This document shows positions 44,119-52,489 of a DNA stretch of 64,000 nucleotides, in pieces. The stretch comes from Phycisphaerae bacterium (GTDB taxonomy: Bacteria; Planctomycetota; Phycisphaerae; SM23-33): NCBI GenBank assembly GCA_030745875.1, contig JASLNT010000059.1:140564-204563 (forward strand), given 5' to 3'. The notes below the pieces were generated by a model. The model was not told where the DNA came from. It made no database searches and saw only the letters and a list, made by a program, of their open reading frames with translations. Numbering within the stretch: the first letter of the stretch is position 1; each line of letters opens with the position of its first letter. Made by a program: the position numbers and the translations under genes.

Positions 44119-45147
44119 ATGACCGAACAACAATGGCGGACCCTGCTGTCCGTGATAAATGGCGAGAAACTTGACCCGATCCCGATCGGCTTCATTATTG
44201 ACAGCCCCTGGCTTCCGAACTGGGCGGGAATGTCGATCAAGGAGTATTACGACGACGAGGGCAAGTGGCTGGAGGCGAACCTGAGAGCGCTGCGAATGTT
44301 CCCCGACATCATGTTCCTGCCCGGTTTCTGGTCGGAGTACGGCATGTGCACCGAACCGTCTGCGTTCGGGAGCAAGTGTGTGTGGCAAGAAAACGATCTG
44401 CCGTTCGCCGAGACGATAATAACCGATAATGCCCAGATCCAGGATCTCCAGACGCCCGATGCGCGCACGGACGGCTTGGCGCCGCTTGTGATCGACCGGC
44501 TGAGCAACTGTCAGCAGCAGATCGAAGCTGAGGGACATGCGATCCGTTTCGCCGTGTCGCGCGGCCCGCTGAATCTCGCTACGTTTCTCATGGGCAATAC
44601 CGAGTTCTTCACGGGCCTGTATACCGACCCCGAAGCGATCGAGCGCCTGCTGGAGATCATCACCGAGTACACCGTCAGCTGGATGAAGCTGCAGATGGAA
44701 GCGTTCCCGACAATCGACGGGATTTTCGTGCTCGACGACATCGTCGGGTTCATTAACGAAGACTGCTTCCTGCAATTCGCCAAACCGTACCTTGAACGGA
44801 TCTATCAGGCCGCCGACGTGTCGGTCCGATTCTTCCACAACGATGCGCCCGGTATGGTCTGTGCGCCGCATCTGTCGGACATTGGAGTGAATCTGTTTAA
44901 CTTTGGTTTCGAACACGGCTTGGCGGAGATGAAAGAGTTAACAGGCGGGCAGGTGACGCTGCTGGGCAACATCCCGCCTCGCGACGTGTTGGCCGCCGGC
45001 ACGCCGGATGATGTGAAGGTCAGTGTCGCCGAAGCATTGGCGTCGGTGGACGATCACTCTCGGATCATTCTTTCCTGCGGCGGCGGAATGCCTCCCGGCG
45101 TGTCGACGGAGAATATTGAAGCGTTCCGAACAGCATCGGGCCGCTGA
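44119..45147 (+). CDS. UroD-like (uroporphyrinogen decarboxylase family) protein
   Basis: A 342-residue cytoplasmic TIM-barrel protein. ATG 44119 is chosen: AAGGA lies 8 bases upstream and family members start at this point (MTEQQWRTLLSVINGEKLDPIP). The order of motifs follows the UroD/MtaA superfamily: the N-terminal INGEKLDPIPIG, the substrate-side FAVSRGPLNLA, FHNDAPG, FNFGFEH and the end segment LSCGGGMPPGVSTENIEAF. The residues needed for heme-precursor decarboxylation in HemE cannot be recognised, so this belongs to the sugar-cluster subgroup, like the partial gene at 1-372. A methyl-transfer role with a corrinoid partner is possible, but no corrinoid protein is encoded here. It sits between the propeller cytochrome (90 bp upstream) and the beta-helix protein (44 bp downstream). 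Confidence 0.78.
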   Translation: MTEQQWRTLLSVINGEKLDPIPIGFIIDSPWLPNWAGMSIKEYYDDEGKWLEANLRALRMFPDIMFLPGFWSEYGMCTEPSAFGSKCVWQENDLPFAETIITDNAQIQDLQTPDARTDGLAPLVIDRLSNCQQQIEAEGHAIRFAVSRGPLNLATFLMGNTEFFTGLYTDPEAIERLLEIITEYTVSWMKLQMEAFPTIDGIFVLDDIVGFINEDCFLQFAKPYLERIYQAADVSVRFFHNDAPGMVCAPHLSDIGVNLFNFGFEHGLAEMKELTGGQVTLLGNIPPRDVLAAGTPDDVKVSVAEALASVDDHSRIILSCGGGMPPGVSTENIEAFRTASGR

Positions 45148-45191
45148 GGCCTGGAAACGCATGGGCATGCTCCGGACGGAAGGGACAAACA

Positions 45192-47522
45192 ATGAAAGCA
45201 TATGTTACCGCAGTAACTCTCGCCCTGGTCTCATGTTCGCTCTGTGCAACGGAGTATCATGTGTCAGTCAAAGGCCGCGACGGCGGCGATGGCTCGAAAT
45301 CAAAGCCTTTCAAGACTATCTCGGCGGCTGCCGGAGTCGCTCAGCCCGGTGATGTGGTCACCGTTCACGAGGGGTTGTACCGCGAACGCGTTAACCCTCC
45401 GCGCGGCGGCGAGTCGGACAAGAAACGCATAGTCTACCAGGCCGCCGCTGGCGAGAAAGTAGTGATCAAGGGATCAGAGATCATCAAAGGTTGGAAGAAG
45501 GCGGCCGACGGCGTCTGGAAAGTTACGTTGCCCAACAGTTTCTTCGGCGATTACAACCCTTATACGGATGTCATCAGGGGAGAATGGCATGCGCACAGGG
45601 GTTATCCGCGGCATACCGGGACGGTTTATGTCAACGGAGCCTGGATGGATGAAGCGAAAGTGCTGGAGCAGATACTGCCCGCCCCAAAAGCGTCTTCAGA
45701 CGCCAAGGGCGACTCGAAGGACAAGGTCTTGGGGGGCAAGACCGCCGGTTATGAGGGCAGGGCTGTGGCGGGAACGAAAGAGGACATTCTTTACCAAACC
45801 TGCAGATACAACCTGAAGGGCTATCGCCTTGCTGCGCCCAACGGAACTTACAGCGTCACCTTGAAATTCTGTGAACCGCATTTTGACTCGAAGGGCAAGC
45901 GGGTGTGCGATGTAAAGCTCCAAGGCAAGACAGTGCTCAACCGGTTCGATATCTTTGCGAAAGTGGGGAAGTTTGCGGCGCACGACGAGACCTTCGACAA
46001 TATCAAAGTCACCGACGGCCAGTTGAAGATAGACATTATTAACCGCGTGTCGATGGCGTGCATTTCCGGGATCGCGGTCAGCGGTGAAAACTACAGCAAG
46101 AAGATCAACTGCGGCGGACCCGAATGGAAAGGCTACCGGCGGGACCCCGCCTCAAGCAACAGCGCGGGCGTAGCTGTCGTTACCGACCGGGCGCTCTGGA
46201 AAGCCAAGGTCGACGAAAGCAGCACCACGATCTGGGCGCGGTTCAAAGACATTGATCCCAACAAGGAACTGGTCGAAATCAATGTGCGGCGGAGCGTTTT
46301 CTATCCTGACAAGCCCGGGCGCAATTATATTACTGTTCGCGGTTTTACGATGCGTCAGGCGGCTACTCCGTGGTCCGGGGCGATGTCAGAACAGATCGGT
46401 CTGATAGGAACGCACTGGTCCAAGGGCTGGATTATTGAAAACAACGTGATCAGCCACTCGATGAACACGGGCGTTACGCTGGGACGCTACGATCTGGGCG
46501 AATTCGGCATTGACCTGCCGGCGGTGTCGGCTCCGGGATTCGTCAAGTCGTGCGAACTGGCGCTTAAGCACGGGTGGTCCAAAGAGAAGATCGGCGGTCA
46601 TGTTGTGCGAAACAACCATATCTCGCATTGTGAGAAGAACGGGATTCACGGCAGTCTGGGCGGGATATTCAGCAGTATTGAAGGCAACACGATCGTCGAC
46701 ATTGCCGTGCGGGGCTGGATTGGCGGACCCGACGTAGCCGGGCTCAAGCTGCTGGCGTCGAATGACGTGCTGATCAAGGACAATCACATTTACCGTTGCC
46801 ACGGGGTCGGAGGCCTCTGGCTGGACTGGATGGCGCAGGGTACGCGGGTGACCGGGAATCTGCTTCACGACAACAGTCAAGATGTCTTTATGGAAGTCGA
46901 TCACGGTCCGTTCCTGCTGGACAACAACATGCTCTTGTCGTCCCGTTCGTTGCGGGAATGGTCACAAGGCGCCGCCTACGCGCACAACCTGATCGTCGGC
47001 TCCACGTCGCAGCGCAAGGAACGCAGGGAAACACCCTACTTCAAATCGCATACGGTGGAGAACATGAAGGTCTCCAACATACAGCACAAAGATGAACGTT
47101 TTTACAACAACCTGTTTGTCGGACGCGCCAGTTTGTCCATCTACGGTGAAAAAGATCCCAATGTCCAGGCCGCCGGAAACGTCTATCTGGCCGGCGCCAA
47201 ACCGAGCGTGCATGACCGCGGCGCGCTGGTTGCCAAAGACTTCAATCCCGGCGTCAAGTTGGAAGAGAAGCCTGACGGATGGTGGCTCGAAATGGCGGTC
47301 GATCCGGCATGGATCTCGAAGCAGAAACGGGCGGTCGTGACCACTGAACTGCTGGGCAAAGCCAAGATCCCCAACTCTCCTTTCGAGCAGCGCGACGGAA
47401 CACGCTATCGACTCGACACCGACTATTTCGGTAAGAAGAGAAACGCCAATAACCCCGCGCCAGGACCCTTTGAGTTTGCAGGCGAAAAGACAATTCGCTT
47501 TAAGGTTTGGCCAAAGAAATAA
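45192..47522 (+). CDS. secreted right-handed beta-helix protein with inserted malectin domain
   Basis: A 776-residue exported protein. The signal peptide is MKAYVTAVTLALVSCSLCA. The start of the mature part (YHVSVKGRDGGDGSKSKPFKTISAAAGVAQPGDVV) is the DUF1565/pectate-lyase-like opening of parallel beta-helix enzymes. Residues ~190-310 are a malectin-like sugar-binding domain inserted after the first coils (YNLKGYRLAAPNGTYSVTLKF, GKTVLNRFDIFAKVGKF, ISGIAVSG). The helix resumes with coils such as WIIENNVISHSMNTGV, HVVRNNHISHCEKNGIHG and VLIKDNHIYRCHGVGGLW. The architecture resembles GH141-type glycosidases, but I cannot place catalytic residues. It is followed three bases later by a sulfatase, so both probably act on the same sulfated glycan outside the cell membrane. 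Confidence 0.78.
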   Translation: MKAYVTAVTLALVSCSLCATEYHVSVKGRDGGDGSKSKPFKTISAAAGVAQPGDVVTVHEGLYRERVNPPRGGESDKKRIVYQAAAGEKVVIKGSEIIKGWKKAADGVWKVTLPNSFFGDYNPYTDVIRGEWHAHRGYPRHTGTVYVNGAWMDEAKVLEQILPAPKASSDAKGDSKDKVLGGKTAGYEGRAVAGTKEDILYQTCRYNLKGYRLAAPNGTYSVTLKFCEPHFDSKGKRVCDVKLQGKTVLNRFDIFAKVGKFAAHDETFDNIKVTDGQLKIDIINRVSMACISGIAVSGENYSKKINCGGPEWKGYRRDPASSNSAGVAVVTDRALWKAKVDESSTTIWARFKDIDPNKELVEINVRRSVFYPDKPGRNYITVRGFTMRQAATPWSGAMSEQIGLIGTHWSKGWIIENNVISHSMNTGVTLGRYDLGEFGIDLPAVSAPGFVKSCELALKHGWSKEKIGGHVVRNNHISHCEKNGIHGSLGGIFSSIEGNTIVDIAVRGWIGGPDVAGLKLLASNDVLIKDNHIYRCHGVGGLWLDWMAQGTRVTGNLLHDNSQDVFMEVDHGPFLLDNNMLLSSRSLREWSQGAAYAHNLIVGSTSQRKERRETPYFKSHTVENMKVSNIQHKDERFYNNLFVGRASLSIYGEKDPNVQAAGNVYLAGAKPSVHDRGALVAKDFNPGVKLEEKPDGWWLEMAVDPAWISKQKRAVVTTELLGKAKIPNSPFEQRDGTRYRLDTDYFGKKRNANNPAPGPFEFAGEKTIRFKVWPKK

Positions 47523-47525
47523 CTG

Positions 47526-48929
47526 ATGCGGAATGCGATGAACATATCGAGGCGAGATTTCCTGGAACGGAGCGTTTGCGCTGGGGCGGCGGTCTCTATG
47601 GCTGTGTCGACACAAGCTGCGGGAAAGCAAACTCCAAAGGCGACAGGTAAACCCAATATCCTCCTGATCTTCTCCGATCAACAGCACTGGCGAGCGATGG
47701 GATTCATGGATCCGTTTTTTGACACGCCCAACCAGGATAAGTTGGCCAGAGAGAGCATGGTGTTCGAACGGTCCTTTTGCACCACGCCGCAGTGCTCGCC
47801 CAGCCGATCATCACTCTTGACCGGTCTTTACCCGAGTGCTACGAAGGTCATAGGCAATGTCGGCGCCGCTGGAGGCAAGGCGCTCGCCCACCCCACTCTG
47901 GCTGCGGAGCTAAAGGCCGCAGGATATCAAACCGGATACTTCGGAAAATGGCATCTCGGAAACAATGCGGAAGCCGGCGCCGGGTGGGACCACAGATTCC
48001 TGAGGGCCAATGACCCCAAGGCCGAGCAGCACGCCGTTGACTTCCTGAGGAATCTCCGCGCGCCCGGGAAGCCTTTTGCGCTATTCGTCTCCCTGCACAA
48101 TCCCCATGATATCTACTATTACAAGAAGCACAAACCGCAGTCTTCTCTCGATGATGTTCCCCTGCCGCTCTCCTGGAAACGTGAAACATTCAAAGGTAAG
48201 CCTCCGATTCAAGAACAATTCATGGCCGAGGATCAGGGGAAAGTGATCGTTGGCAAGCCCCGGGGCGAATGGCGGAAATATCGAGACTGCTACCGCTCCA
48301 AGACAAAGCTGTACGACCGGAATGTGGGGGTGATCATGGACGAACTCAAGCGGCAGGGGCAATTGGATAATACCATCGTTATTGTAACTTCGGATCACGG
48401 TGATATGGACGCCCAGCACAAGCTGATATTCAAAGGTCCTTTCATGTACGAGCACATGATGCGCATTCCTCTGATGATTCGTGTTCCCAGAAGGTTCTCC
48501 AAAGTCGCCCCACGACGGATTACGGACATCGACGTGGTCAATGTTGACATCGCCCCCACCATTCGCGAGTTCTGCGGTTTGCCGAAAGTTAAATCCCACG
48601 GAATGTCGCTGGTTCCATTGTTCTCGGGATCGAAAGACTACAAACCCCGGGACTTCGTCATTGGGCAGTACTACAGCAAGCAGCGCTGGGTGAATCCGAT
48701 TCGAATGATTCGCACGAAAGATTTCAAGCTTAACAGACATATCCGGTGGGGCGACGAGCTGTACGACTTGAAGAACGATCCGCATGAACTGAGAAACTTG
48801 GCGAATGATCCCAAATACGCCGCTGTTAAGCGAGATCTGGCGAAGAAACTGGACCAGTGGATCAAGGATCACAAAGATCCATTTTACTCACTGCATGCCT
48901 CATCCCGAAAGGGCGGCAAGTTCGACTGA
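47526..48929 (+). CDS. Tat-exported sulfatase (formylglycine type)
   Basis: A 467-residue type I sulfatase. The N-terminus has a Tat motif (SRRDFLERS); ATG 47538, just before this motif, is an alternative start. Metal ligands are in NILLIFSDQQ, the formylglycine motif is C90-SPSR94-SSLLTG (canonical C-x-P-x-R), TGYFGKWHLG contributes the conserved Lys/His pair, and VTSDHGDMDAQH is the second metal segment. The end, ELYDLKNDPHELRNLANDP, is the normal C-terminus. It starts three bases after the beta-helix gene, implying co-translation. It should cleave a sulfate ester of a carbohydrate in the periplasm. Of the two sulfatases in the window this one has the more canonical activation motif. Confidence 0.9.
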   Translation: MRNAMNISRRDFLERSVCAGAAVSMAVSTQAAGKQTPKATGKPNILLIFSDQQHWRAMGFMDPFFDTPNQDKLARESMVFERSFCTTPQCSPSRSSLLTGLYPSATKVIGNVGAAGGKALAHPTLAAELKAAGYQTGYFGKWHLGNNAEAGAGWDHRFLRANDPKAEQHAVDFLRNLRAPGKPFALFVSLHNPHDIYYYKKHKPQSSLDDVPLPLSWKRETFKGKPPIQEQFMAEDQGKVIVGKPRGEWRKYRDCYRSKTKLYDRNVGVIMDELKRQGQLDNTIVIVTSDHGDMDAQHKLIFKGPFMYEHMMRIPLMIRVPRRFSKVAPRRITDIDVVNVDIAPTIREFCGLPKVKSHGMSLVPLFSGSKDYKPRDFVIGQYYSKQRWVNPIRMIRTKDFKLNRHIRWGDELYDLKNDPHELRNLANDPKYAAVKRDLAKKLDQWIKDHKDPFYSLHASSRKGGKFD

Positions 48930-48980
48930 TGCTTCGTAGCGAGCCGTTACACTACACGACGACATCTTAAAGGACCCATA

Positions 48981-50798
48981 ATGATGAACAAGAGATTCAA
49001 GATTGCATGGCTAGTCGTTTTGTTGCTGGCGACCGGTACACAAACGCTGGCGGCGTCTGAGAAACTGAAGGTTCACGGTATTTTCCGGAGCAACATGGTT
49101 CTTCAGCGCGACAAACCGATCACGATTTGGGGTTGGGCTCCGGCCGGGACCGATGTGAAGGTCGCCTTCGGGAAGCTCAACGCCACGGGAAAGGCCGCCG
49201 GCGACAAGGGGCGCTGGGAAGTTGTCTTCAAGGCCCAGGGCGCCAATGCCAAAGGCCAGACGATCACAGTCCAGGCCGGCGATCAAACCATCAAGATGGA
49301 TAACATCCTCGTCGGCGACATTTGGGTGATGAACGGGCAAAGCAATATGGCGTTTGCCCTCAAGGCGGTCTACCAGGCTCCTTTCGAAGCGTCCATGGCC
49401 CACTTGCCTTTGATGCGTCAGATCAGGATCAACTCCTATGCCGAATCCGAACATGTCGAAACGGATCTGGAGGACAAGGATCTCAACGGGAAGGACACGG
49501 ACAAGAACTGGAAAGTGATCACACCGGAGACGGCGATGGAGATGGGGGCGATCGGGTTCTTCTTTGGTTCGCGCATCCAGCGCAGCCTGCAGATCCCGAT
49601 CGGCATTATCGACAACTCTCGCGGAGGAGCATCCCTGGAGAGCCTTGTTCCACGCCATAAATTCAAAGAGCACCCCGAGGCCGCTGAATACCTGAAATGG
49701 GTCGACAAGCGCAACGCTGAATTCAGCGAAGCCGACTTCCTCAAGGCCCAAATGGACAAGTGGAAACTTGCGGACGAAAGATACAAGAAACAGATCGCCG
49801 AGGATAAGGCCAAAGGCGTCACCAGAAACCGCAGGAAGCCCCGGAAGCCCGACGGAAGCATTCGTTCCTGGTCCGTGCCCGGGCGCAGTCCGAGCGACGC
49901 GGCGTCCTGCTACAATGGCATGTTCGGTGTTTTCAAGGGCCTGAACATCAAGGGCGTTGCGTTTCACCAGGGATTCAACAACGCGATGATGAATACCAGC
50001 TGTAAGCCGAAGTTCTATCGCATCCTGATGAAACTGATGGTGGATGGTTGGCGTGAGGATTTCGGCGATCCCAAGCTGCCGGCGGCCGTGATCGGATTCT
50101 GCGCTGGCGGAAAGGCCCAGACTCGCCTTAACTTCGAAGAGTTGGGGTTTTCGACGGCCGCGTATATCCGCGAGGCTCAGCGACTGGGGCTGGCGGACGT
50201 GAAGAACCCGGAAAACACGGCGTTTATCCCGTCCTACGACCAGAAGATTCCCCAGTTGCACACCAAGAAAAAGAAGGAGCTCGGTCTGCGGACCGCACGC
50301 TGGGCGCTCAAGACGGTTTACGGGAAGGAAGATATCTCGTGGGAATCGGCCAAGTTGCTGTCGGCCGTCGTCGAAGGCGACAAAATGCTGCTGACTTTCG
50401 ACACCGCCGTCTTCCCCGACGACATGGGTTCGGAAATCGAAGGTTTTTCCATCGCCGACAAATCAGGCAATTACTACATCGCCAACGCAGTGGCCAAGAA
50501 GGTCAAAGAAAGAGATCAGCGGAACAAGCAGATCCTCGTCTCCAGCCCGCTGGTTAAAGAGCCCGTGTCGGTTCGATACGCATGGGCCCGTTCGCCGATG
50601 GGCAACCTGAAGGTCGAAGGCAAGCCGTGGCAGCCGCTGCACAACTTCCGCACTGACAAGTTGGACTTCACCCCGGAAGTCAAGCACACTGATCCGGACG
50701 GCAGGACGAAGAACAATGAAGCGATAAAGAAGATGTCAACTCAGGCCAAAGCCAATCTCGCCCGCCGCCTCGAAAGCGAAACGCAGGAGAAGAAATAA
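48981..50798 (+). CDS. secreted sialate O-acetylesterase family (SGNH) enzyme
   Basis: A 605-residue exported esterase. The signal peptide ends near TQTLAASE. The N-terminal beta-sandwich (LKVHGIFRSNMVLQRDKPITIWGWAPAG) is typical of the family. The SGNH catalytic serine is S121 in VMNGQSNMAF; IGIIDNSRGGASLESL supplies the oxyanion-hole Gly/Asn block, and GVAFHQGFNNA corresponds to the family's WYQGESN segment, with the expected Glu replaced. The C-terminal part contains SVRYAWARSPMGNL. These enzymes remove O-acetyl groups from sialic acid or plant xylan/pectin. AAAGGA lies before the ATG. It belongs to the operon from 40816 to 52278 and has a truncated paralogue at 62903-64000. Confidence 0.86.
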   Translation: MMNKRFKIAWLVVLLLATGTQTLAASEKLKVHGIFRSNMVLQRDKPITIWGWAPAGTDVKVAFGKLNATGKAAGDKGRWEVVFKAQGANAKGQTITVQAGDQTIKMDNILVGDIWVMNGQSNMAFALKAVYQAPFEASMAHLPLMRQIRINSYAESEHVETDLEDKDLNGKDTDKNWKVITPETAMEMGAIGFFFGSRIQRSLQIPIGIIDNSRGGASLESLVPRHKFKEHPEAAEYLKWVDKRNAEFSEADFLKAQMDKWKLADERYKKQIAEDKAKGVTRNRRKPRKPDGSIRSWSVPGRSPSDAASCYNGMFGVFKGLNIKGVAFHQGFNNAMMNTSCKPKFYRILMKLMVDGWREDFGDPKLPAAVIGFCAGGKAQTRLNFEELGFSTAAYIREAQRLGLADVKNPENTAFIPSYDQKIPQLHTKKKKELGLRTARWALKTVYGKEDISWESAKLLSAVVEGDKMLLTFDTAVFPDDMGSEIEGFSIADKSGNYYIANAVAKKVKERDQRNKQILVSSPLVKEPVSVRYAWARSPMGNLKVEGKPWQPLHNFRTDKLDFTPEVKHTDPDGRTKNNEAIKKMSTQAKANLARRLESETQEKK

Positions 50799-50799
50799 C

Positions 50800-52278
50800 A
50801 TGAAGAGGCTCCAAGCATGCGTTCTGACCGCAGTAGCTGTCGGTTTGACATCTTTGGTTTGCGGCGCCGACGAGTTCGCGGCAAGGACGTACAAGTCAGG
50901 GAACCAGACCTTGCCGTACAGGATTCACCGCCCTGAAAAGATTGAGACCGGCGGGAAGTATCCTCTGGTCGTTCTCTTTCACGGCGCCGGAGAGCGCGGT
51001 GACGACAACAAGAGGCAGTTGGTCCATGGCTCTGCGGATATTCTGAAATTCGCCAAAGCCGCCAAGCAGCCGATCTTCTTTATCGCCCCGCAATGTCCCA
51101 GAGGTCAGCAGTGGGTGAATACTCCATGGGGAAAACTCTCCCACACAATGCCCAAAGAACCGTCGAAATCAATGACGCTCGCGATCGGGCTTATCAAGAA
51201 GACCATCGCCGATCTGCCCGTGGACGACAAGCGGGTCTACGTTACCGGTCTGTCCATGGGTGGTTTCGCCACCTGGGATATCATCCAAAGGATGCCCAAT
51301 TACTTCGCAGCCGCAATGCCCATATGCGGCGGCGCCGACACCGCCGAAGCTGCAAAACTCAAGAACACGCCCATTTGGTGTTTCCATGGCGGAAACGATC
51401 GTGTCGTCAAAACACAACGGTCGCGCGATATGGTTGCAGCGATCAAGAAAGCCGGTGGGGCGCCCAAGTACACGGAATACTCCGGTGTCGGCCACAATTC
51501 GTGGACAAGGACTTTCAGGGATAAGGAAGTTCTGACCTGGCTGTTCGCCCAGAGGAAGCATGCGCCAATCAAGAAGGAACTGTTCAAGGTTGAAGGTCGC
51601 CCCGCCTTCCTTATTCTTCCGACAGATGCGAAAGCTAATGTGGAGAGCCCTGTCCCCTGGGTCTGGTATGCACCGACGCTAAGAGGGCTTCCGGGGAGAC
51701 ATGAGAAGTGGATGTTCGATCAGTTTCTGGACAAGGGCATCGCCATCGCCGGAGTGGATGTTGGCGAATCGTATGGCAGCCCAAAGGGACGAGCCGTTTA
51801 TTCCGCCCTCTATAAGCAACTCGTGGAGAAACGCGGGCTGGCGAAGAAGGCGTGTCTGCTGGCCAGAAGCCGCGGTGGACTCATGTTGTACAACTGGGCG
51901 GCGGAGAATCCCAACCGTGTGGCCTGCATTGCCGGGATCTATCCGGTCTGCAATCTCACCAGCTACCCGGGGCTCAATCGCGCATGCGGCGCCTACGGTA
52001 TGACCAAAGAGCAACTTGCTGCAACGCTTACCGACCATAACCCGATCGATCGTCTCGCTCTACTCGCAAAAGCGAAGACGCCCATCTTCCATATTCACGG
52101 AGACAGGGACGGAACCGTCCCTCTGGACGAGAACTCCGGTGAATTGAAGAAGAGATACGAGAAGTTGGGGGGCGCGATGACCCTTGAGATAGTCAAAGGA
52201 CAAGGCCACAACCTTTGGCCCGGTTGGTTTCACAGTCAGAAACTGGTCGGTTTTGTGATCACTCACGCCGGACACTGA
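50800..52278 (+). CDS. secreted double alpha/beta-hydrolase (esterase-esterase fusion)
   Basis: A 492-residue exported protein starting two bases after the preceding stop. The signal peptide ends near LVCGADE. Residues ~25-245 are a phospholipase/carboxylesterase-type hydrolase (VVLFHGAGERGDD; nucleophile S152 in TGLSMGGFA; CFHGGNDRVV; GVGHNSW), as in CE1-like acetyl/feruloyl esterases. Residues ~255-490 are a second, distinct alpha/beta-hydrolase with probable nucleophile S357 in ARSRGGLML, FHIHGDRDGTVPL for the acid and GQGHNLWPGW for the histidine. The first unit closes with a normal final His, so both appear complete. Together with the SGNH esterase and sulfatase it points to a heavily acylated and sulfated glycan. 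Substrates are inferred. Confidence 0.83.
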   Translation: MKRLQACVLTAVAVGLTSLVCGADEFAARTYKSGNQTLPYRIHRPEKIETGGKYPLVVLFHGAGERGDDNKRQLVHGSADILKFAKAAKQPIFFIAPQCPRGQQWVNTPWGKLSHTMPKEPSKSMTLAIGLIKKTIADLPVDDKRVYVTGLSMGGFATWDIIQRMPNYFAAAMPICGGADTAEAAKLKNTPIWCFHGGNDRVVKTQRSRDMVAAIKKAGGAPKYTEYSGVGHNSWTRTFRDKEVLTWLFAQRKHAPIKKELFKVEGRPAFLILPTDAKANVESPVPWVWYAPTLRGLPGRHEKWMFDQFLDKGIAIAGVDVGESYGSPKGRAVYSALYKQLVEKRGLAKKACLLARSRGGLMLYNWAAENPNRVACIAGIYPVCNLTSYPGLNRACGAYGMTKEQLAATLTDHNPIDRLALLAKAKTPIFHIHGDRDGTVPLDENSGELKKRYEKLGGAMTLEIVKGQGHNLWPGWFHSQKLVGFVITHAGH

Positions 52279-52489
52279 CGGCCGGACAGACCCGGATTTT
52301 CACCGAGTTGGGCGCGTGTGTGCAAGTTTCTGTTACAGCATGACATTCGCGCTGCGGCGTATTTCCTTTCGATAGTATCTTCTCGGAGTTACAATAAGGA
52401 GCATAGACCTTGTTCGGCCGCGCCTGAGTATTACTGTGCTGTCGCAGACTGTGTTCAGGCCGGGGCATTCTGGCAGGACCGAGGTGACG

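Noticed and set aside
52303..52320. A second sigma-54 promoter before the activator gene (TTGGGCGCGTGTGTGCAA)
   Set aside because: Only the GG and GC spacing fits; the rest of both boxes diverges from consensus.
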